This document shows, one piece after another, positions 38,344-47,049 of a stretch of 64,000 nucleotides of DNA. The DNA comes from Pseudomonas sp. Root562. GTDB lineage: Bacteria > Pseudomonadota > Gammaproteobacteria > Pseudomonadales > Pseudomonadaceae. The notes below the pieces were generated by a model. It was given only the letters and a program-made list of their open reading frames with translations, was not told the DNA's origin and did no database searches. The stretch spans positions 446,108 to 510,107 of the forward strand of contig NZ_LMGK01000001.1 of assembly GCF_001427125.1 (NCBI RefSeq), read 5' to 3'. The position numbers and the translations under genes are program-made. Positions within the stretch are counted from its first letter, which is position 1. Each line of letters opens with the position of its first letter.

Positions 38344-39477
38344 TCAGCGAAGATAATCGGCAAGCCCGCGATAACAGGTTGCCAGGTGATAAGGCGTGGT
38401 CGACGGCATGTCCCGACGGCTGACTTCGCCGTGTTCGTCGCGGCATTCGTGCCAGCCACCGGCATGCAGAAAATGCTGTTGCAGCGCCTGCAATTGGCGC
38501 AACACCGTGGCTTCGCTGTGCGGTCGCAGTGTCAATGCCCGCAGGTATTCAGCCTGAGCCCAGATACGCTGGGTTGCATCTCGCGAGCCGCCGTCAGGTC
38601 CGAGGTCGAGCATGGCGCGTATCGCGCCGCAGGATTGATCCACGCCCAGTTGCTCGGTAAAGGCAAAGGCGCGTTCCAGTGAGGCATGCAGTTTCGATCC
38701 GCGCAGCAGCACTGAAGACTCCAGCAAGAAATACCATTCGAACTGATGCCCCGGCTCGAACCAGTTATCCACAGTTCCCAGCGGTTTCTCCATCAATACG
38801 CCGTGTTGCGGGTCGACGAAGCGTTTCTGCATGGCTGTGCATAACTCGATGAGCGCGCGCTGCACGGCAATGTCTTCGCGCACCGACAACGTAGCGAGGA
38901 AGGCTTCGGCCAAGTGCATCAACGGGTTTTGCAGGGGGCCGCTGCCGAGCGACGACCAGTCTCTATCGAGGCTGGCTTCGTACAGGCCGTCGCCTGTGGA
39001 AAAGCGCCGGGCGATGACTTCCAGCGCGGCGTTGAGTACAGATTCCACCAACGGTTCGCGGACCTTGTCCCAATAATGGGCACAGGCGAACAGGATGAAG
39101 GCGTGGGTGTAGAGGTCTTTGCGCTGATCCAGCGGTGCACCCTGCGGATCGATGCTGTAGAACCAGCCGCCGTGCTCGGCGTCGTGAAAGTGTCGTTGCA
39201 AGGAACGAAACAGCGCCGCCGCGCGCTCTTCGGCGGCCGGTACCTGGCCGATCAGGCTGGCAAACAGATACAACTGGCGTGCACAGGCCATGGCCCGGTA
39301 GCGTTGTGCAGGCAACGGATGATGCGCGGCGTCCAGTGCTTCATACGGCAACGCCATGTCGGCATTCCAGCCGGGACCTTGCCAAAGTGGCACGATCACA
39401 CCTTCAAAGTGCTGTTGCACCGAGGCGAACAGGGCGGTCAATTCAGGGTGGGAGGCAGAGCGGGGAACATGCGGCAT
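38344..39477 (-). CDS. AGE-family epimerase/isomerase
   Basis: A 377-aa (alpha/alpha)6-barrel protein of the N-acylglucosamine 2-epimerase family, which includes mannose/cellobiose isomerases and epimerases. Features include WNADMALPYEALD near the N-terminus, FHDAEHGGWFYSIDPQG, ALYTHAF-like KDLYTHAFILFACAHYW, and GHQFEWYFLL with conserved His residues of the barrel centre. Aldose-ketose isomerase activity on mannose is a reasonable guess, but the substrate cannot be fixed. The start MPHVPRSASHP at 39477 lacks a strong ribosome site. Alone on its strand. Confidence 0.8.
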   Translation of the reverse strand: MPHVPRSASHPELTALFASVQQHFEGVIVPLWQGPGWNADMALPYEALDAAHHPLPAQRYRAMACARQLYLFASLIGQVPAAEERAAALFRSLQRHFHDAEHGGWFYSIDPQGAPLDQRKDLYTHAFILFACAHYWDKVREPLVESVLNAALEVIARRFSTGDGLYEASLDRDWSSLGSGPLQNPLMHLAEAFLATLSVREDIAVQRALIELCTAMQKRFVDPQHGVLMEKPLGTVDNWFEPGHQFEWYFLLESSVLLRGSKLHASLERAFAFTEQLGVDQSCGAIRAMLDLGPDGGSRDATQRIWAQAEYLRALTLRPHSEATVLRQLQALQQHFLHAGGWHECRDEHGEVSRRDMPSTTPYHLATCYRGLADYLR

Positions 39478-39547
39478 TGGCTGGCGTCGTCACGGCAGGT
39501 TTGGTTGCGCGACATGGTAGCAGGCCTGAGAGATGTGGTGTCTTTCC

Positions 39548-39737
39548 GACCGCCATCGCTGGCAAGCCAGCTTGTATGCTGGGACTTCGATCGTTCCCAC
39601 GCTCTGCGTGGGAATGCCTCAACGGACGCTCGGCGTTCGGCCTTTTGGGACGCGGAGCGTCCCGGGGTGCATTCCCACGCAGAGCGTGGGAACGATCAAC
39701 ACAGGACCTGTAGGAGCATGGCTTGCCCGCGATGAGG
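39548..39737. repeat. REP pair split by a GATCGTTCCCACGC palindromic element
   Basis: A CGCCATCGCTGGCAAGCCAGC unit (39550-39573) and a TGTAGGAGCATGGCTTGCCCGCGATG unit (39709-39734) flank a complete 109-bp palindromic element at 39589-39697. The arrangement looks like one repeat inserted into the spacer of another. It fills the gap between the AGE and hupE-type genes. Confidence 0.75.
39589..39697. repeat. Palindromic GATCGTTCCCACGC element, 109-bp copy
   Basis: Ends GATCGTTCCCACGCTCTGCG and its inverted complement, inner GGACGCTCGGCG...CGCGGAGCGTCC arms. Confidence 0.85.
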
Positions 39738-39755
39738 CTGACAAACGCCAGAAAT

Positions 39756-40328
39756 TCAGCCCGCCAACAACCAGACCCCAGTCGCCGCCGAAGCTGCACC
39801 CGCCAGTCGCACCAACGGTGCAGCAGCCTGCGGCAATACCCGCACCAGCGCATAACCCGCCGCATGCAAGGCAGCGGTTGCCGCAACGAACCCGGCGGCA
39901 TACGCCCACGGGCTGGACATGTCCGGCAGTTCCAGGCCATGGGCCACGCCATGGAACAAGGCAAACAATGCCGTGGCAACTATCGCCAGGCTCAACGGTG
40001 GACGCACCGCCAGCGCTACTGCCAGGCCCAGCGTCAGGACCGACGCGGCAATCCCGCTTTCCAGTGCCGGCAGGTTCAGCCCTTCAAAACCCAGCAGGCC
40101 ACCGATCAGCATGGTCGCGACGAAAGTGCAGGGCAGCGCCCAGCGCGCCGCGCCTTTTTGTTGTGCCGCCCAAAGGCCGACCGCGAGCATTGCCAGCAAG
40201 TGATCGAGGCCGCCGATCGGGTGACTGATACCGGCGATCAAGCCATTGTCGCCGTGCCCCGGGTGGGCAAAAGCGAGGGCAGGGGTCAGCAACAGGGCCG
40301 CGGCGGCCAAAATGCGTTTGAGTGTCAT
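39756..40328 (-). CDS. HupE/UreJ-family membrane protein
   Basis: A 190-aa integral membrane protein with a cleavable-looking signal peptide (MTLKRILAAAALLLTPALA) and about six helices. The mature N-terminus has HPGHGDNGL, then HPIGGLDHLLAMLAVGLWA, histidine/aspartate motifs that bind nickel or cobalt in HupE/UreJ permeases. Last gene of ureE-ureF-ureG-hupE, consistent with nickel uptake for urease. Stop is followed by repeats. Confidence 0.85.
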   Translation of the reverse strand: MTLKRILAAAALLLTPALAFAHPGHGDNGLIAGISHPIGGLDHLLAMLAVGLWAAQQKGAARWALPCTFVATMLIGGLLGFEGLNLPALESGIAASVLTLGLAVALAVRPPLSLAIVATALFALFHGVAHGLELPDMSSPWAYAAGFVAATAALHAAGYALVRVLPQAAAPLVRLAGAASAATGVWLLAG

Positions 40329-40355
40329 GGAAGCTTCCTTGTGAATAAATCTTGA

Positions 40356-40970
40356 TCAGGCGGCGGTCAGCAAGCCTTGGCGCTCAATGAAGGCAATGAT
40401 GTCTTCCAGGCCCTGGCCGGTTTTCTGGTTGCTGAAGACAAACGGTTTGCCGTTGCGCATGCGTGTGGTGTCGCTGTCCATCAGGGTCAGCGATGCGCCC
40501 ACCAGGGGCGCCAGGTCGATCTTGTTGATCACCAGCAGATCGGATTTGCAGATGCCCGGCCCGCCTTTGCGTGGCAGCTTGTCGCCTGCGGAAACGTCGA
40601 TCACGTAGATGGTCAGGTCCGACAGTTCCGGGCTGAAAGTGGCCGATAGATTGTCGCCACCGGACTCCACGAGAATCAGGTCCAGCCCTGGAAAACGGCG
40701 GTTGAGTTGATCCACGGCTTCGAGATTGATCGAGGCGTCTTCGCGAATGGCCGTGTGTGGGCAACCGCCAGTCTCCACGCCAATGATGCGTTCCGGTGCC
40801 AGTGCTTCATTGCGCACCAGAAAATCAGCGTCTTCGCGGGTATAGATGTCATTGGTCACGACGGCCAGGTTGTAACGGTCGCGCAGGGCCAGGCACAGGG
40901 CCAGGGTCAGGGCGGTTTTGCCGGAACCGACCGGGCCGCCAATGCCTACGCGCAGAGGTTGAGTGTTCAT
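40356..40970 (-). CDS. ureG: Urease accessory GTPase UreG
   Basis: A 204-aa SIMIBI GTPase that drives nickel insertion into apo-urease with UreD, UreF and UreE. P-loop GGPVGSGKT (11-19), the metal-binding CPH motif in [16 protein letters not shown], and the guanine-specificity NKID in [14 protein letters not shown] start at ATG 40970 with GGAGAAC just upstream; an earlier ATG at 40982 adds four residues before this ribosome site. It lies 23 bp after ureF. Confidence 0.96.
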   Translation of the reverse strand: MNTQPLRVGIGGPVGSGKTALTLALCLALRDRYNLAVVTNDIYTREDADFLVRNEALAPERIIGVETGGCPHTAIREDASINLEAVDQLNRRFPGLDLILVESGGDNLSATFSPELSDLTIYVIDVSAGDKLPRKGGPGICKSDLLVINKIDLAPLVGASLTLMDSDTTRMRNGKPFVFSNQKTGQGLEDIIAFIERQGLLTAA

Positions 40971-40993
40971 GTAGTTCTCCAAAGTAACAGGCC

Positions 40994-41668
40994 CTAGGAA
41001 CGGAACAGACGGCTGTACTGCCGCTCATGGGCCATACAGGCCAGGGACAGGCCAAACGCGGCGCTGCCATAGTGTTCGGGGTTGATCTGGCTGGCGCTCT
41101 GCTGGGCTTGTTGCAGCAGCGGCAGCAGTTCGCTGGTCAGGCGCTGGGCGGCTTGCTGGCCCAGCGGCAGGGTTTTCATCAGCACCGCCAATTGATTCTC
41201 AAGCCAGCTCCAGAGCCAGGCGGCCAGCGCATCCTGCGGGCTGATCCGCCAGGCGCGGGCGGCCAGCGCCCAGCCCAGGGCCAGGTGCGGCTCGGGGCGT
41301 TGCTGCAGAAAGGCGCGGGCCGCTGCATCGAGCTCCGGCAGGCCGGTGAGCAGTTGTTGCAGGGAGTAACCCATCTGCCGGCTTTCCTGATGCAGTTCGC
41401 GGGTTTCCCGGCTGGCGCGGTGTTCTTCACAACGTTGCAGCAATTCGCTCCAGTTTTCCTCGGCGGCGGCAACGCAATGGGCGAGCAACAGCGGCGCCTC
41501 GAAACGGGCGAGATTGAGCAGCAGTTGATCGCTTATCCAGCGCCGCGCGCTGTCCGGGTCATGGACACGGCCGTTCTCCACTGCCATTTCCAGACCTTGG
41601 GAATAGCTGTAGCCGCCGATCGGCAATTGCGGACTGGCCAGGCGCAGCAATGCCCAGGCGGGGTTCAC
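40994..41668 (-). CDS. ureF: Urease accessory protein UreF
   Basis: A 224-aa all-helical protein, GTPase regulator of UreG in the UreDFG complex. The N-terminus [20 protein letters not shown] and [14 protein letters not shown] are characteristic. It starts with GTG at 41668, overlapping the ureE stop by 4 bp (GTGA), so translation is coupled to ureE. Confidence 0.95.
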   Translation of the reverse strand: MNPAWALLRLASPQLPIGGYSYSQGLEMAVENGRVHDPDSARRWISDQLLLNLARFEAPLLLAHCVAAAEENWSELLQRCEEHRASRETRELHQESRQMGYSLQQLLTGLPELDAAARAFLQQRPEPHLALGWALAARAWRISPQDALAAWLWSWLENQLAVLMKTLPLGQQAAQRLTSELLPLLQQAQQSASQINPEHYGSAAFGLSLACMAHERQYSRLFRS

Positions 41669-42165
41669 AGGCGTACGCCGAACTGATGGAGCTTGGGCGG
41701 GTAATTGAAATCTTCATCGCCGTGGCGCGAATGGTGATGGCCACCGCCGTAGGCACCGTGTTCCGGCTGGAACGGGGCTTCGATGTTTTCGGCATGGGCG
41801 CCCAGTTGTTCGAGCATGGCCTTGAGCACGTAATCGTCGAGCAGGCGCAGCCAACCGTCACCGACTTGCAGGGCAACGTGGCGATTGCCCAGGTGATAGG
41901 CAGCGCGGGTCAGTTCGAAGGCATTGGCGCAGGTCACGTGCAGCAGTTGTTCGGGGCGGGCACAGACACGAACGATGCGCCCGTCTTCGGCGTGGAGACA
42001 TTCGCCGTCGTACAGCGGCGATTGCCCGCGCTCCAGAAACAAGCCGACGTCTTCACCCTCGGCACTGAAACAGCGCAGGCGGCTTTTGCTCCGGGCTTCG
42101 AACGTCAGGTGCAACTCGGCGGCCCAAATGGGTTGAGGGTCGATTCTGCGATGAATCACCAGCAT
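41665..42165 (-). CDS. ureE: Urease accessory nickel chaperone UreE
   Basis: A 166-aa metallochaperone. The N-terminal peptide-binding domain (MLVIHRRIDPQP...RSKSRLRCFSAEGEDVGLFLERG) precedes the metal domain with LGNRHVALQV and a His-rich tail YGGGHHHSRHGDEDF for nickel binding. ATG 42165 has GGAAG upstream; the frame runs 57 codons further but without a ribosome site. First gene of ureEFG-hupE. The urease subunits ureABC and ureD are not in the window. Confidence 0.95.
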   Translation of the reverse strand: MLVIHRRIDPQPIWAAELHLTFEARSKSRLRCFSAEGEDVGLFLERGQSPLYDGECLHAEDGRIVRVCARPEQLLHVTCANAFELTRAAYHLGNRHVALQVGDGWLRLLDDYVLKAMLEQLGAHAENIEAPFQPEHGAYGGGHHHSRHGDEDFNYPPKLHQFGVRL

Positions 42166-42478
42166 CGGAAAGCTTCCAGCAATTGACAGTAGCGAGGTCA
42201 GAGCAAGGGCCTTGCCAATCAGAGGATGTGTAGGAAATGACTGTCGGAAACGTGGGATTGATTCGGATGTGTCGAATACTATGCATCGTCTTGGGGCGTG
42301 GCACGGCAGTGCGGCACCGTTTTGTGGCGAAAACAAAGCCTGTCCGTCTATCGTTCACAAAATAGAACGCTAAGGACAATTTTCACTGTCTACCGCGCAA
42401 AACGTCATGGTTTTAATCTTCTCCCATCAACGCGAAACACAACCCACTACTGAAAGCGAAACCTTAGGAGCTACAGCC
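42166..42478. other. Divergent intergenic region between ureE and the isochorismatase-like gene
   Basis: A 313-bp space with outward promoters expected. I see no repeat, RNA gene or firm promoter. A TGGCACG-like word near 42299 is discussed under rejected items. Confidence 0.4.
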
Positions 42479-43108
42479 ATGACCAAATTCAAATACAACC
42501 GCCTGAACAAAGACGACGCTGCTGTACTGCTGGTCGACCACCAGGCAGGCCTGCTGTCGCTGGTCCGCGACATCGAGCCGGATGCGTTCAAGAACAACGT
42601 GCTGGCCCTGGCTGACCTGGCCAAGTTCTTCAACCTGCCAACCATCCTCACCACCAGTTTCGAGCAAGGCCCCAATGGCCCGCTGGTGCCTGAGCTGAAA
42701 GCGCTGTTCCCGGATGCTCCGTACATTGCCCGCCCTGGTCAGATCAACGCCTGGGACAACGAAGATTTCGTCAAGGCCGTGAAGGCCACCGGCAAGAAAC
42801 AGCTGATCATCGCCGGTGTCGTGACCGAAGTCTGCGTAGCGTTCCCGGCCCTGGCTGCGCTGGAAGAAGAGTTCGACGTGTTTGTGGTCACCGACGCCTC
42901 CGGTACGTTCAACCAGATGACCCGCGATGCCGCGCATGACCGCATGAGCCAGGCCGGTGCACAACTGATGACCTGGTTCGGCGTGGCCTGCGAGCTGCAC
43001 CGCGACTGGCGCAACGATATCGAAGGCCTGGCCGCGCTGTGCTCCAACCACATCCCGGACTACCGCAACCTGATGACCAGCTACAACGCCTTCAATAGCG
43101 CCAAGTAA
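42479..43108 (+). CDS. Isochorismatase-family hydrolase, YcaC-like
   Basis: A 209-aa cysteine hydrolase. The catalytic triad candidates are Asp20 (VLLVDHQAGL), a Lys near 100 (FVKAVKATGKK) and Cys119 (GVVTEVCVAFPAL), and the cis-peptide motif GVVTEVC is intact. YcaC-type proteins are octameric hydrolases of unknown natural substrate. I start at ATG 42479 with TTAGGAG upstream. It is followed by a large exported amidohydrolase on the same strand, with a strong hairpin between. True isochorismate hydrolysis is unlikely. Confidence 0.87.
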   Translation: MTKFKYNRLNKDDAAVLLVDHQAGLLSLVRDIEPDAFKNNVLALADLAKFFNLPTILTTSFEQGPNGPLVPELKALFPDAPYIARPGQINAWDNEDFVKAVKATGKKQLIIAGVVTEVCVAFPALAALEEEFDVFVVTDASGTFNQMTRDAAHDRMSQAGAQLMTWFGVACELHRDWRNDIEGLAALCSNHIPDYRNLMTSYNAFNSAK

Positions 43109-43115
43109 TCCGCTG

Positions 43116-43150
43116 CCGCCCGGGACACCGACTATCGTTGTCCCGGGCGG
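43116..43150 (+). terminator. Strong hairpin after the isochorismatase-like gene
   Basis: A perfect 12-bp stem CCGCCCGGGACA / TGTCCCGGGCGG with an 11-nt loop, 8 bp after the stop. No U-tract follows, so partial termination or 3'-end protection within a two-gene unit is possible. Confidence 0.55.
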
Positions 43151-43248
43151 TGTGCTGTCGCGTCGCACATCCATCCAATTCCTGACGAGCATTGCCCGGC
43201 ATGCTTCGCAGTCGTGCCCACCGCTGCCGCATCCAGATGGAGAACATC

Positions 43249-45228
43249 ATGCCCCAAGACTCCAACGACAAGAGCCGCCGCCAGTTCCTGGCCAACAGCA
43301 CCATTCTCGGTGCTGCCGGAGCGCTCTGGTCCGCCCTGCCATTTTCCAGCTCGGGTTCCGCCTACGCGTCCAGTCAGGCAGGCTCGATGACCGCCGACCT
43401 CATCCTGTTCAACGGCAAACTGCACACGGTGGACCGTGAGAAGCCGATGGCAACGGCGGTCGCCATCAAGGACGGCCGCTTCATTGCCGTCGGTACGGAT
43501 GGCGAGGCCATGGCCCACAAAAGCTCGGCCACGCAAATCATCGACCTCAAGGGGCGTACGGTCATCCCGGGTCTGAACGACTCCCACCTGCACCTGATTC
43601 GCGGCGGCCTCAACTACAATCTGGAGCTGCGTTGGGAAGGCGTGCCCTCGGTGGCCGACGCCCTGCGCCTGCTCAAGGATCAGGCCGCCCGTACACCGAC
43701 GCCGCAGTGGGTGCGCGTGGTGGGTGGCTGGAACGAATTCCAGTTCGCCGAAAAACGCATGCCGACCCTGGAAGAAATCAATCAGGCTGCGCCCGATACC
43801 CCGGTGTTCCTGCTGCACCTTTACGACCGCGCACTGCTCAATCGCGCTGCGCTCAAGGCCGTGGGCTACACTAAGGACACGCCGAACCCGCCCGGTGGCG
43901 AGATCCAGCGCAACAAGTTCGGCGAACCGACCGGCCTGCTGATCGCGCGCCCCAACGCGATGATCCTCTACGCCACCCTGGCCAAGGGGCCGAAGCTGCC
44001 GTTGGAATACCAGGTCAATTCGACCCGCCAGTTCATGCGCGAACTCAACCGCCTCGGCCTGACCAGCGCCATTGACGCCGGCGGTGGCTACCAGAACTAT
44101 CCGGACGACTACCAGGTCATCCAGGAACTGGCCGACAGGGGCCAGTTGACCGTACGCATCGCCTACAACCTGTTCACCCAGAAGCCCAAGGAAGAACTCG
44201 CCGACTTCAAGAACTGGAGCGCGAAGGTCAAGCCGGGCGACGGCACTGATTTTTTGCGTCACAACGGCGCCGGCGAAATGCTGGTGTTCTCCGCAGCCGA
44301 CTTCGAAGACTTCCTGGAGCCGCGTCCCGATCTGCCGCAAACCATGGAGCAGGAACTGGAGCCGGTGGTGCGCCATCTGGTTGAGCAGCGCTGGCCGTTC
44401 CGCCTGCATGCCACCTACAACGAATCGATTTCGCGCATGCTCGATGTGTTCGAGAAGGTCAACCGCGACATTCCGTTCAATGGCCTGCCGTGGTTTTTCG
44501 ACCACGCCGAAACCATCAGCTCGCAGAACATCGAGCGGGTGCGCGCGCTGGGCGGTGGTATCGCGATCCAGGACCGCATGGCCTTCCAGGGCGAGTACTT
44601 TGTCGATCGCTACGGCGCCAAGGCTGCCGAGAAAACCCCACCGATCCAGCGCATGCTCGCCGAAGGCATCCCGGTAGGCGCCGGCACCGATGCCACCCGA
44701 GTGTCGAGCTACAACCCGTGGACGTCGCTGTACTGGCTGGTCAGCGGCAAGACCGTTGGCGGCATGGCGCTTTATCCGGAAGGCCTGAGTCGCGAAACCG
44801 CGCTGCAACTGTTCACCCACGGCAGCGCCTGGTTCTCCAGCGAGCAGGGCAAGAAAGGCCAGATCAAGGTCGGTCAGATGGCGGACCTGGCGGCCTTGTC
44901 GCTGGATTTTTTCAGTGTCGACGAAGAAGCGATCAAGGGCATCGAGTCGGTGTTGACCATCGTCGACGGCAAGGTGGTGTACGGCGCTGGCGAATTCGAC
45001 AAGCTGGGACCTGCGCAGGTGCCGGTACTGCCCGAGTGGTCGCCGGTGGCCAAAGTGCCAGGGCACTGGCGCGCGGGTACGCCGTCGCTTGCATTGGCGG
45101 CGCATCAGTGTGTAGGGCCTTGCGGGGTGCATGCTCACAGCCATGAACGGGCCCGACACTCGAGTGTGCCGGTCAACGACTACCAGGGTTTTTGGGGAGC
45201 GTTGGGTTGTTCCTGCTTTGCGTTCTGA
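43249..45228 (+). CDS. Tat-exported YtcJ-like amidohydrolase
   Basis: A 659-aa metal-dependent hydrolase. The N-terminus MPQDSNDKSRRQFLANSTIL has a twin-arginine motif (SRRQFL at about 9-14) and a hydrophobic stretch to Ala-rich AYASS, so Tat export is likely. The amidohydrolase_3 body has ADLILFNGKLHTVD and the metal-binding HLH of IPGLNDSHLHLI. The last 40 residues are rich in Cys and His (HQCVGPCGVHAHSHE and GALGCSCFAF), unusual for the family core and suggestive of a metal site. ATG 43249 has TGGAG 6 nt upstream. Substrate unknown. Confidence 0.85.
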   Translation: MPQDSNDKSRRQFLANSTILGAAGALWSALPFSSSGSAYASSQAGSMTADLILFNGKLHTVDREKPMATAVAIKDGRFIAVGTDGEAMAHKSSATQIIDLKGRTVIPGLNDSHLHLIRGGLNYNLELRWEGVPSVADALRLLKDQAARTPTPQWVRVVGGWNEFQFAEKRMPTLEEINQAAPDTPVFLLHLYDRALLNRAALKAVGYTKDTPNPPGGEIQRNKFGEPTGLLIARPNAMILYATLAKGPKLPLEYQVNSTRQFMRELNRLGLTSAIDAGGGYQNYPDDYQVIQELADRGQLTVRIAYNLFTQKPKEELADFKNWSAKVKPGDGTDFLRHNGAGEMLVFSAADFEDFLEPRPDLPQTMEQELEPVVRHLVEQRWPFRLHATYNESISRMLDVFEKVNRDIPFNGLPWFFDHAETISSQNIERVRALGGGIAIQDRMAFQGEYFVDRYGAKAAEKTPPIQRMLAEGIPVGAGTDATRVSSYNPWTSLYWLVSGKTVGGMALYPEGLSRETALQLFTHGSAWFSSEQGKKGQIKVGQMADLAALSLDFFSVDEEAIKGIESVLTIVDGKVVYGAGEFDKLGPAQVPVLPEWSPVAKVPGHWRAGTPSLALAAHQCVGPCGVHAHSHERARHSSVPVNDYQGFWGALGCSCFAF

Positions 45229-45235
45229 TGGTAAC

Positions 45236-45261
45236 GGGGACCGCTAAGGGTCCCCTTTTTT
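45236..45261 (+). terminator. Terminator after the amidohydrolase
   Basis: GGGGACC-GCTAAG-GGTCCCC followed by six T, 7 bp after the stop. Confidence 0.95.
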
Positions 45262-45304
45262 CACGTCGATTGGCTGATAGGCCGGGGGCACGCCGCAGAG
45301 GGTT

Positions 45305-46216
45305 TTACGCCATGTCGCTGACGCTGAATTCCTCGGCCAGATGGTCGATCAGCGAGCGCACCGACGGCAGCAGCCCGCGTCGCGACGGGAAGATCGCATG
45401 CACAATGCCGCAACGCGGATGCCAGCCCGGCAACAATTCCACCAGCCGGCCTTCGGCCAGGTCCTCACGCACTGCCACCCGTGGCAAGTGAGCAATACCC
45501 ACGCCGGCCACCACAAAGTGACGCAGGGCGAACAGGTCGTCGGTGACCATGCGCGGCGTGTGGGGGATGACAATGCTGTGGCTCATGTCCTCGCCCTGGA
45601 TCAGCTCCCATTGATATTCACGCTGCACACTGCCCCAATGCACGCTCGGCAATTGGCTGAGCACCTTTGGGTCGAAACCTGGCGGCAGTTGTTCAAGGTA
45701 CCTCGGGTGGCCGACCAGGCACTGGGTGCTGTTGCCCAGCACTTTCATCACCATGTCGGTGTTTTCCAGTGGCGGAAAGCGCACGCGCAGGGCGACGTCG
45801 ATGCCTTCATGCAGCAGATCGACGCGACGGTTGGTGCTCTCGATGAACAGTTCCACCTGCGGATACTTGAGCATGAAGCGCGACAGCATCGGCCCGACCC
45901 AGAAGTTCAGCAGGGTGGTCGGGCAACTGATGCGCACCAGCCCGCGGGGTTCGCTGCGGTTGCGTTCGATGATCTCGGCGGCACCTTCGGCTTCCACGCG
46001 CATGGCCAGGCAGCGCTGGTAATAGGCCTGGCCGACCTCGGTCAGCGAGCAGTGGCGGCTGGTGCGGTGCAACAGGCGTACACCAAGGCGCTCCTCAAGG
46101 TCGGCAATGCGCCGGCTGAGCTTGGATTTGGGCATGTCCAGCGCCCGCCCGGCCGGGGCGAAGCCACCGTGCTCGACCACTTGGGTGAAGTAGTAGAGGG
46201 AGTTGAGGTCTTCCAA
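45305..46216 (-). CDS. LysR-family transcriptional regulator
   Basis: A 303-aa regulator with winged HTH (MEDLNSLYYFTQVVEHGGFA, then PKSKLSRRIADLEERLGVRL) and a LysR substrate domain of the CrgA/AaeR-like type. It is convergent with the amidohydrolase operon and lies 26 bp after the TetR gene. Its target could be the isochorismatase/amidohydrolase pair, but no operator is visible. The ATG at 46216 has a GAGAAC-type ribosome site. Confidence 0.87.
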   Translation of the reverse strand: MEDLNSLYYFTQVVEHGGFAPAGRALDMPKSKLSRRIADLEERLGVRLLHRTSRHCSLTEVGQAYYQRCLAMRVEAEGAAEIIERNRSEPRGLVRISCPTTLLNFWVGPMLSRFMLKYPQVELFIESTNRRVDLLHEGIDVALRVRFPPLENTDMVMKVLGNSTQCLVGHPRYLEQLPPGFDPKVLSQLPSVHWGSVQREYQWELIQGEDMSHSIVIPHTPRMVTDDLFALRHFVVAGVGIAHLPRVAVREDLAEGRLVELLPGWHPRCGIVHAIFPSRRGLLPSVRSLIDHLAEEFSVSDMA

Positions 46217-46242
46217 TGATCGTTCTCCGATGGGCAGCAGGT

Positions 46243-46875
46243 TTACTCCGTGCTGCCGAGCCCTTGCCAGTGCTTGAGGCCGATAAAGATGAAGCGCAGC
46301 TGCTGGGTGATCTTCGCCTGGGGCGTCAAGTGTTCAGGCAGCGCCTCGGCCGGCGGGTCGATGATGTCGGGCAATGTGGCAAACACGCTTTTGACGATCA
46401 GGTCGGCCATGACGCTCAACCCGGCGATGTCCAGGTGTTGCAGCTTGGGCATCAGCGACAGGTCGGCGGCCAGGTCGGAGCTGATGTCTTCGCGCAAGCG
46501 GCCGATGGCCTGGCGCACCGGCAACGAGCCGCCATATTGTTCGCGGGCGAGAAACAGGAACTGCGAACGATTGGCTGACACCACATCGAGAAAGATCCGC
46601 ACCGACGCATCGATGATGCCGCCCATGACGAATTCGTTGTGCCGTACCAGGCGAATGGTTTCGCGGAAAGTCTGGCCAACCTCGCTGACCAGCACCAGGC
46701 CCAGTTCGTCCATGTCGGCGAAATGCCGGTAGAAACCGGTGGGCACGATCCCGGCGGTTTTCGCCACTTCACGCAGGCTCAGGCTGCCGAATCCTCGGCC
46801 GCCTTCCATCAAATGGCGAGCAGCGTCCATCAGGGCGTTGCGGGTTTGTTGTTTCTGTTCGGCGCGGGGCAGCAT
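46243..46875 (-). CDS. TetR-family regulator, DesT/FabR-like
   Basis: A 210-aa repressor. The N-terminal HTH (about 15-62) has SLREVAKTAGIVPTGFYRHFADMDELG. The body with IFLDVVSANRSQFLFLAREQ closely resembles DesT, the acyl-CoA-sensing regulator of the desaturase genes desCB in P. aeruginosa, as far as I recall that sequence. DesT lies next to ureE there, and here ureE is 4 kb away, which supports orthology. However, no desCB genes are adjacent. Start ATG 46875. Together with the LysR gene it reads away from the repeat-protein gene. Confidence 0.8.
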   Translation of the reverse strand: MLPRAEQKQQTRNALMDAARHLMEGGRGFGSLSLREVAKTAGIVPTGFYRHFADMDELGLVLVSEVGQTFRETIRLVRHNEFVMGGIIDASVRIFLDVVSANRSQFLFLAREQYGGSLPVRQAIGRLREDISSDLAADLSLMPKLQHLDIAGLSVMADLIVKSVFATLPDIIDPPAEALPEHLTPQAKITQQLRFIFIGLKHWQGLGSTE

Positions 46876-47004
46876 CGCAAGGGTGTTTTCTGAAGTAGAC
46901 AGCGGCGCACTCTAGCAAATCGGCTTCGCTGGCGTCGAACGAGGATAGGGAGATCGAGCGGGGAAGAATTCGGCTGTTACAAACGCAATATCCAGACAGT
47001 CAAA

Positions 47005-47032
47005 AGCCCAATCCGCTGATTGGGCTTTTTTT
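47005..47032. terminator. Bidirectional terminator after the repeat-protein gene
   Basis: AGCCCAATC-CGCT-GATTGGGCT with T7 on the plus side and TTTTG on the minus side, 18 bp from the stop at 47050. Confidence 0.85.
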
Positions 47033-47049
47033 CAGGGCGGCCATGGGGC

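Noticed and set aside
42292..42312. Sigma-54 promoter upstream of the isochorismatase-like gene
   Set aside because: TGGCACG is followed by GTGC at a spacing one base too short (GG to GC is 9 bp instead of 10) and lacks TTGC.
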